From the NCBI GenBank assembly GCA_963981505.1, contig CAXCEI010000004.1, forward strand, positions 1 to 64,000: 64,000 nt of DNA, written 5' to 3'. Shown piece by piece: positions 62,972 to 64,000 of this stretch. The translations under genes and the position numbers were made by a program. Positions within the stretch are counted from its first letter, which is position 1. Each line of letters begins with the position of its first letter. This DNA comes from OPU3-GD-OMZ sp001901525 (GTDB lineage Bacteria; Pseudomonadota; Gammaproteobacteria; Methylococcales; Methylomonadaceae). The notes beneath the pieces are model-generated. The model saw only the letters and a list, made by a program, of their open reading frames with translations, was not told the DNA's origin and did no database searches.

Positions 62972-63152
62972 ACCCCTGCACGCCACAATATGGCCAATAG
63001 GCTTAATCATCCTACTCGGGCTTCTAGGTTGCTCAGAGCAAAGCCCCATCACCTACCATGAGGCGCATTTATACAAAGGCAAAAAGGACCGCCATAGTGC
63101 AAGAGAAAATACCTTAGATCATCGTTTCAAACAAACCCAGACAGACCGCTAA
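62964..63152 (+). CDS. Small lipoprotein in the formate dehydrogenase locus
   Basis: A 62-residue protein with a lipoprotein signal: hydrophobic WPIGLIILLGLLGC, lipobox LLGC with the cysteine near residue 23, then a short hydrophilic tail rich in His, Lys and Arg (TYHEAHLYKGKKDRHSAREN). The ATG overlaps the fdhB stop by 8 bases and the cytochrome gene follows 15 bases later, so it is embedded in the operon. I do not recognise a family. It could help assemble or anchor the complex at the periplasmic face; nothing in the sequence proves this. Confidence 0.7.
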   Translation: MTKPLHATIWPIGLIILLGLLGCSEQSPITYHEAHLYKGKKDRHSARENTLDHRFKQTQTDR

Positions 63153-63167
63153 ACAAGACTAAGACTG

Positions 63168-64000
63168 ATGGCTAAATCACTTAAATCGCTTATCCTATTT
63201 CTCTCAATACTGCTTCTGGCTTTTACCCTATCAAGCGCTAATAGCGCCGAAGTTTCCGACTCGGACACCTGGCGTCAAATTCGCGAAGGCATTGCAGGTT
63301 ATAGCGCCGTTAAAGGTCAAGAAACAGACGTGCTTATTCAAGGGTCCGGTCAAAATTGGCGCCAACTTCGCAATGACGTTATCGCCCGCTATCTCGGCAT
63401 ACTGGTCTCACTCACACTCCTGTTTTTTGGTTTATTTTATTTTTTTAGAGGCCCTATTAAACTCACTCAATCACGAACGGGAATAACCCTTTTACGCTGG
63501 TCAACTTTCGAACGTGTTATACATTGGTATACCGCACTTGTTTTTATCTTATTGGCCCTGACCGGCTTAATCATACTGTATGGGCGCAGCCTTCTGATAC
63601 CCCTTATCGGCCATGAACTATTTTCCACCCTCGCCACGTATTCAAAACTAACCCATAACCTGTCAGGCCCTTTCTTTCTCATTGGATTACTTTTCATGTT
63701 TTTCATGTGGGTAAAAGACAATATTCCCAACCGCATTGATATTGCCTGGTTCAAGGCTTTTGGCGGTCTAATTGGCTCCCAACACCCTTCGGCTGAGCGC
63801 ATGAATGCCGGGGAAAAAAGCTGGTTCTGGCTCTTAGCCTTCGCCGGTATTATCGTAAGTGCTACAGGCCTTATTTTGGATTTTGCTAATTTTGGTCAAG
63901 ACCGATTTATTATGCAAGTCTGCCATCTTCTCCATACCTTATCTGCCTGCCTGTTAATGATCGGTGCGATCGGTCATATTTACATTGGCACACTGGGTAC
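63168..64000 (+). CDS. fdhC: Formate dehydrogenase, cytochrome b subunit (5' part)
   Basis: Membrane di-heme cytochrome b that passes electrons from the FeS subunit to quinone. 277 codons are present before the right edge. There is a cleavable N-terminal signal (LILFLSILLLAFTLSSANSA), a periplasmic helix about residues 28-70, one extra membrane helix, then the FdnI-type core. Heme-ligand candidates are His119 in ERVIHWYTAL and the later GHELF, THNLSG and IGHIYIG histidines. The N-terminal extension, absent from E. coli FdnI, occurs in Wolinella- and Shewanella-type FdhC. It starts at the ATG at 63168-63170; the 3' end is outside the window. Confidence 0.93.
   Translation, partial: MAKSLKSLILFLSILLLAFTLSSANSAEVSDSDTWRQIREGIAGYSAVKGQETDVLIQGSGQNWRQLRNDVIARYLGILVSLTLLFFGLFYFFRGPIKLTQSRTGITLLRWSTFERVIHWYTALVFILLALTGLIILYGRSLLIPLIGHELFSTLATYSKLTHNLSGPFFLIGLLFMFFMWVKDNIPNRIDIAWFKAFGGLIGSQHPSAERMNAGEKSWFWLLAFAGIIVSATGLILDFANFGQDRFIMQVCHLLHTLSACLLMIGAIGHIYIGTLG

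Noticed and set aside
1..64000. CRISPR arrays, tRNA genes, insertion sequences, prophage
   Set aside because: No spaced direct repeats, no cloverleaf sequence, no transposase or terminal repeats were seen while reading both strands.

Overview
This window is an essentially uninterrupted stretch of housekeeping chromosome from a Gram-negative gammaproteobacterium. Evidence: a full division and cell wall (dcw) cluster running mraZ to ftsZ-lpxC, a MurE with the DNPR motif expected for meso-diaminopimelate peptidoglycan, outer-membrane lipoproteins of the LpoA/DolP type, and gene neighbourhoods such as rsmI-lpoA-yraN-diaA-dolP, rplU-rpmA-cgtA-proB, murJ-ribF-ileS-lspA, priA-argS-SPOR and yibN-secB-gpsA. 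Base composition is moderately AT-rich throughout, and no stretch looks foreign. The mixture of these orders with a membrane-bound formate dehydrogenase resembles low-GC marine Thiotrichales-like bacteria (Methylophaga/Cycloclasticus type). That placement is inference, not shown by the sequence. No IS element, phage, tRNA or CRISPR array was seen.

Layout. 1-1781 (minus): start of an EnvC-like gene and gpmI. 2180-4117 (plus): membrane rhodanese, secB, gpsA, then a small orphan gene (4226-4516) and trmL opposite it. 5109-10779 (minus): secA, lpxC, ftsZ, with a DciA-like gene (plus) between secA and lpxC. 9622-27090 (minus): the compact dcw cluster, whose genes mostly overlap by 1-16 nt. It is driven from a very good sigma-70 promoter with three 10-bp-spaced GTGG-type repeats that look like an MraZ operator. 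27441-27801: RNase P RNA (minus), then rsmI (minus) and lpoA-yraN-diaA/gmhA-dolP (plus). 32195-39557: nadC, ampD, lspA, ileS, ribF, murJ. 39657-48810: rpsT, proB, cgtA, rpmA, rplU, ispB, a SPOR protein, argS, priA.

48901-53144 is the least conventional part: a lone HNH nuclease (plus), then a minus-strand run of an exported methyltransferase-like protein, DsbB, a degenerate metallo-beta-lactamase-fold protein, a short-chain dehydrogenase and a spore-photoproduct-lyase-like radical SAM protein. 53318-58238 holds proC-yggT, argB, dut-coaBC and purC. The right end (58316-64000, plus) holds djlA and a formate dehydrogenase locus: a small Tat protein, a catalytic subunit with cysteine rather than selenocysteine, an iron-sulfur subunit, a tiny lipoprotein, and a truncated cytochrome b subunit.

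Functionally most of the window serves envelope growth: lipid II synthesis (mur genes, ddl, mraY, murG, murJ), divisome assembly (ftsA/I/L/Q/W/Z, SPOR protein), lipid A (lpxC), wall synthase activation and recycling (lpoA, ampD, an envC-like gene), undecaprenyl/quinone-type prenyl chains (ispB) and protein export (secA, secB, lspA). The best candidates for new biology are the 49.5-53.1 kb cluster and the small lipoprotein inside the formate dehydrogenase locus.
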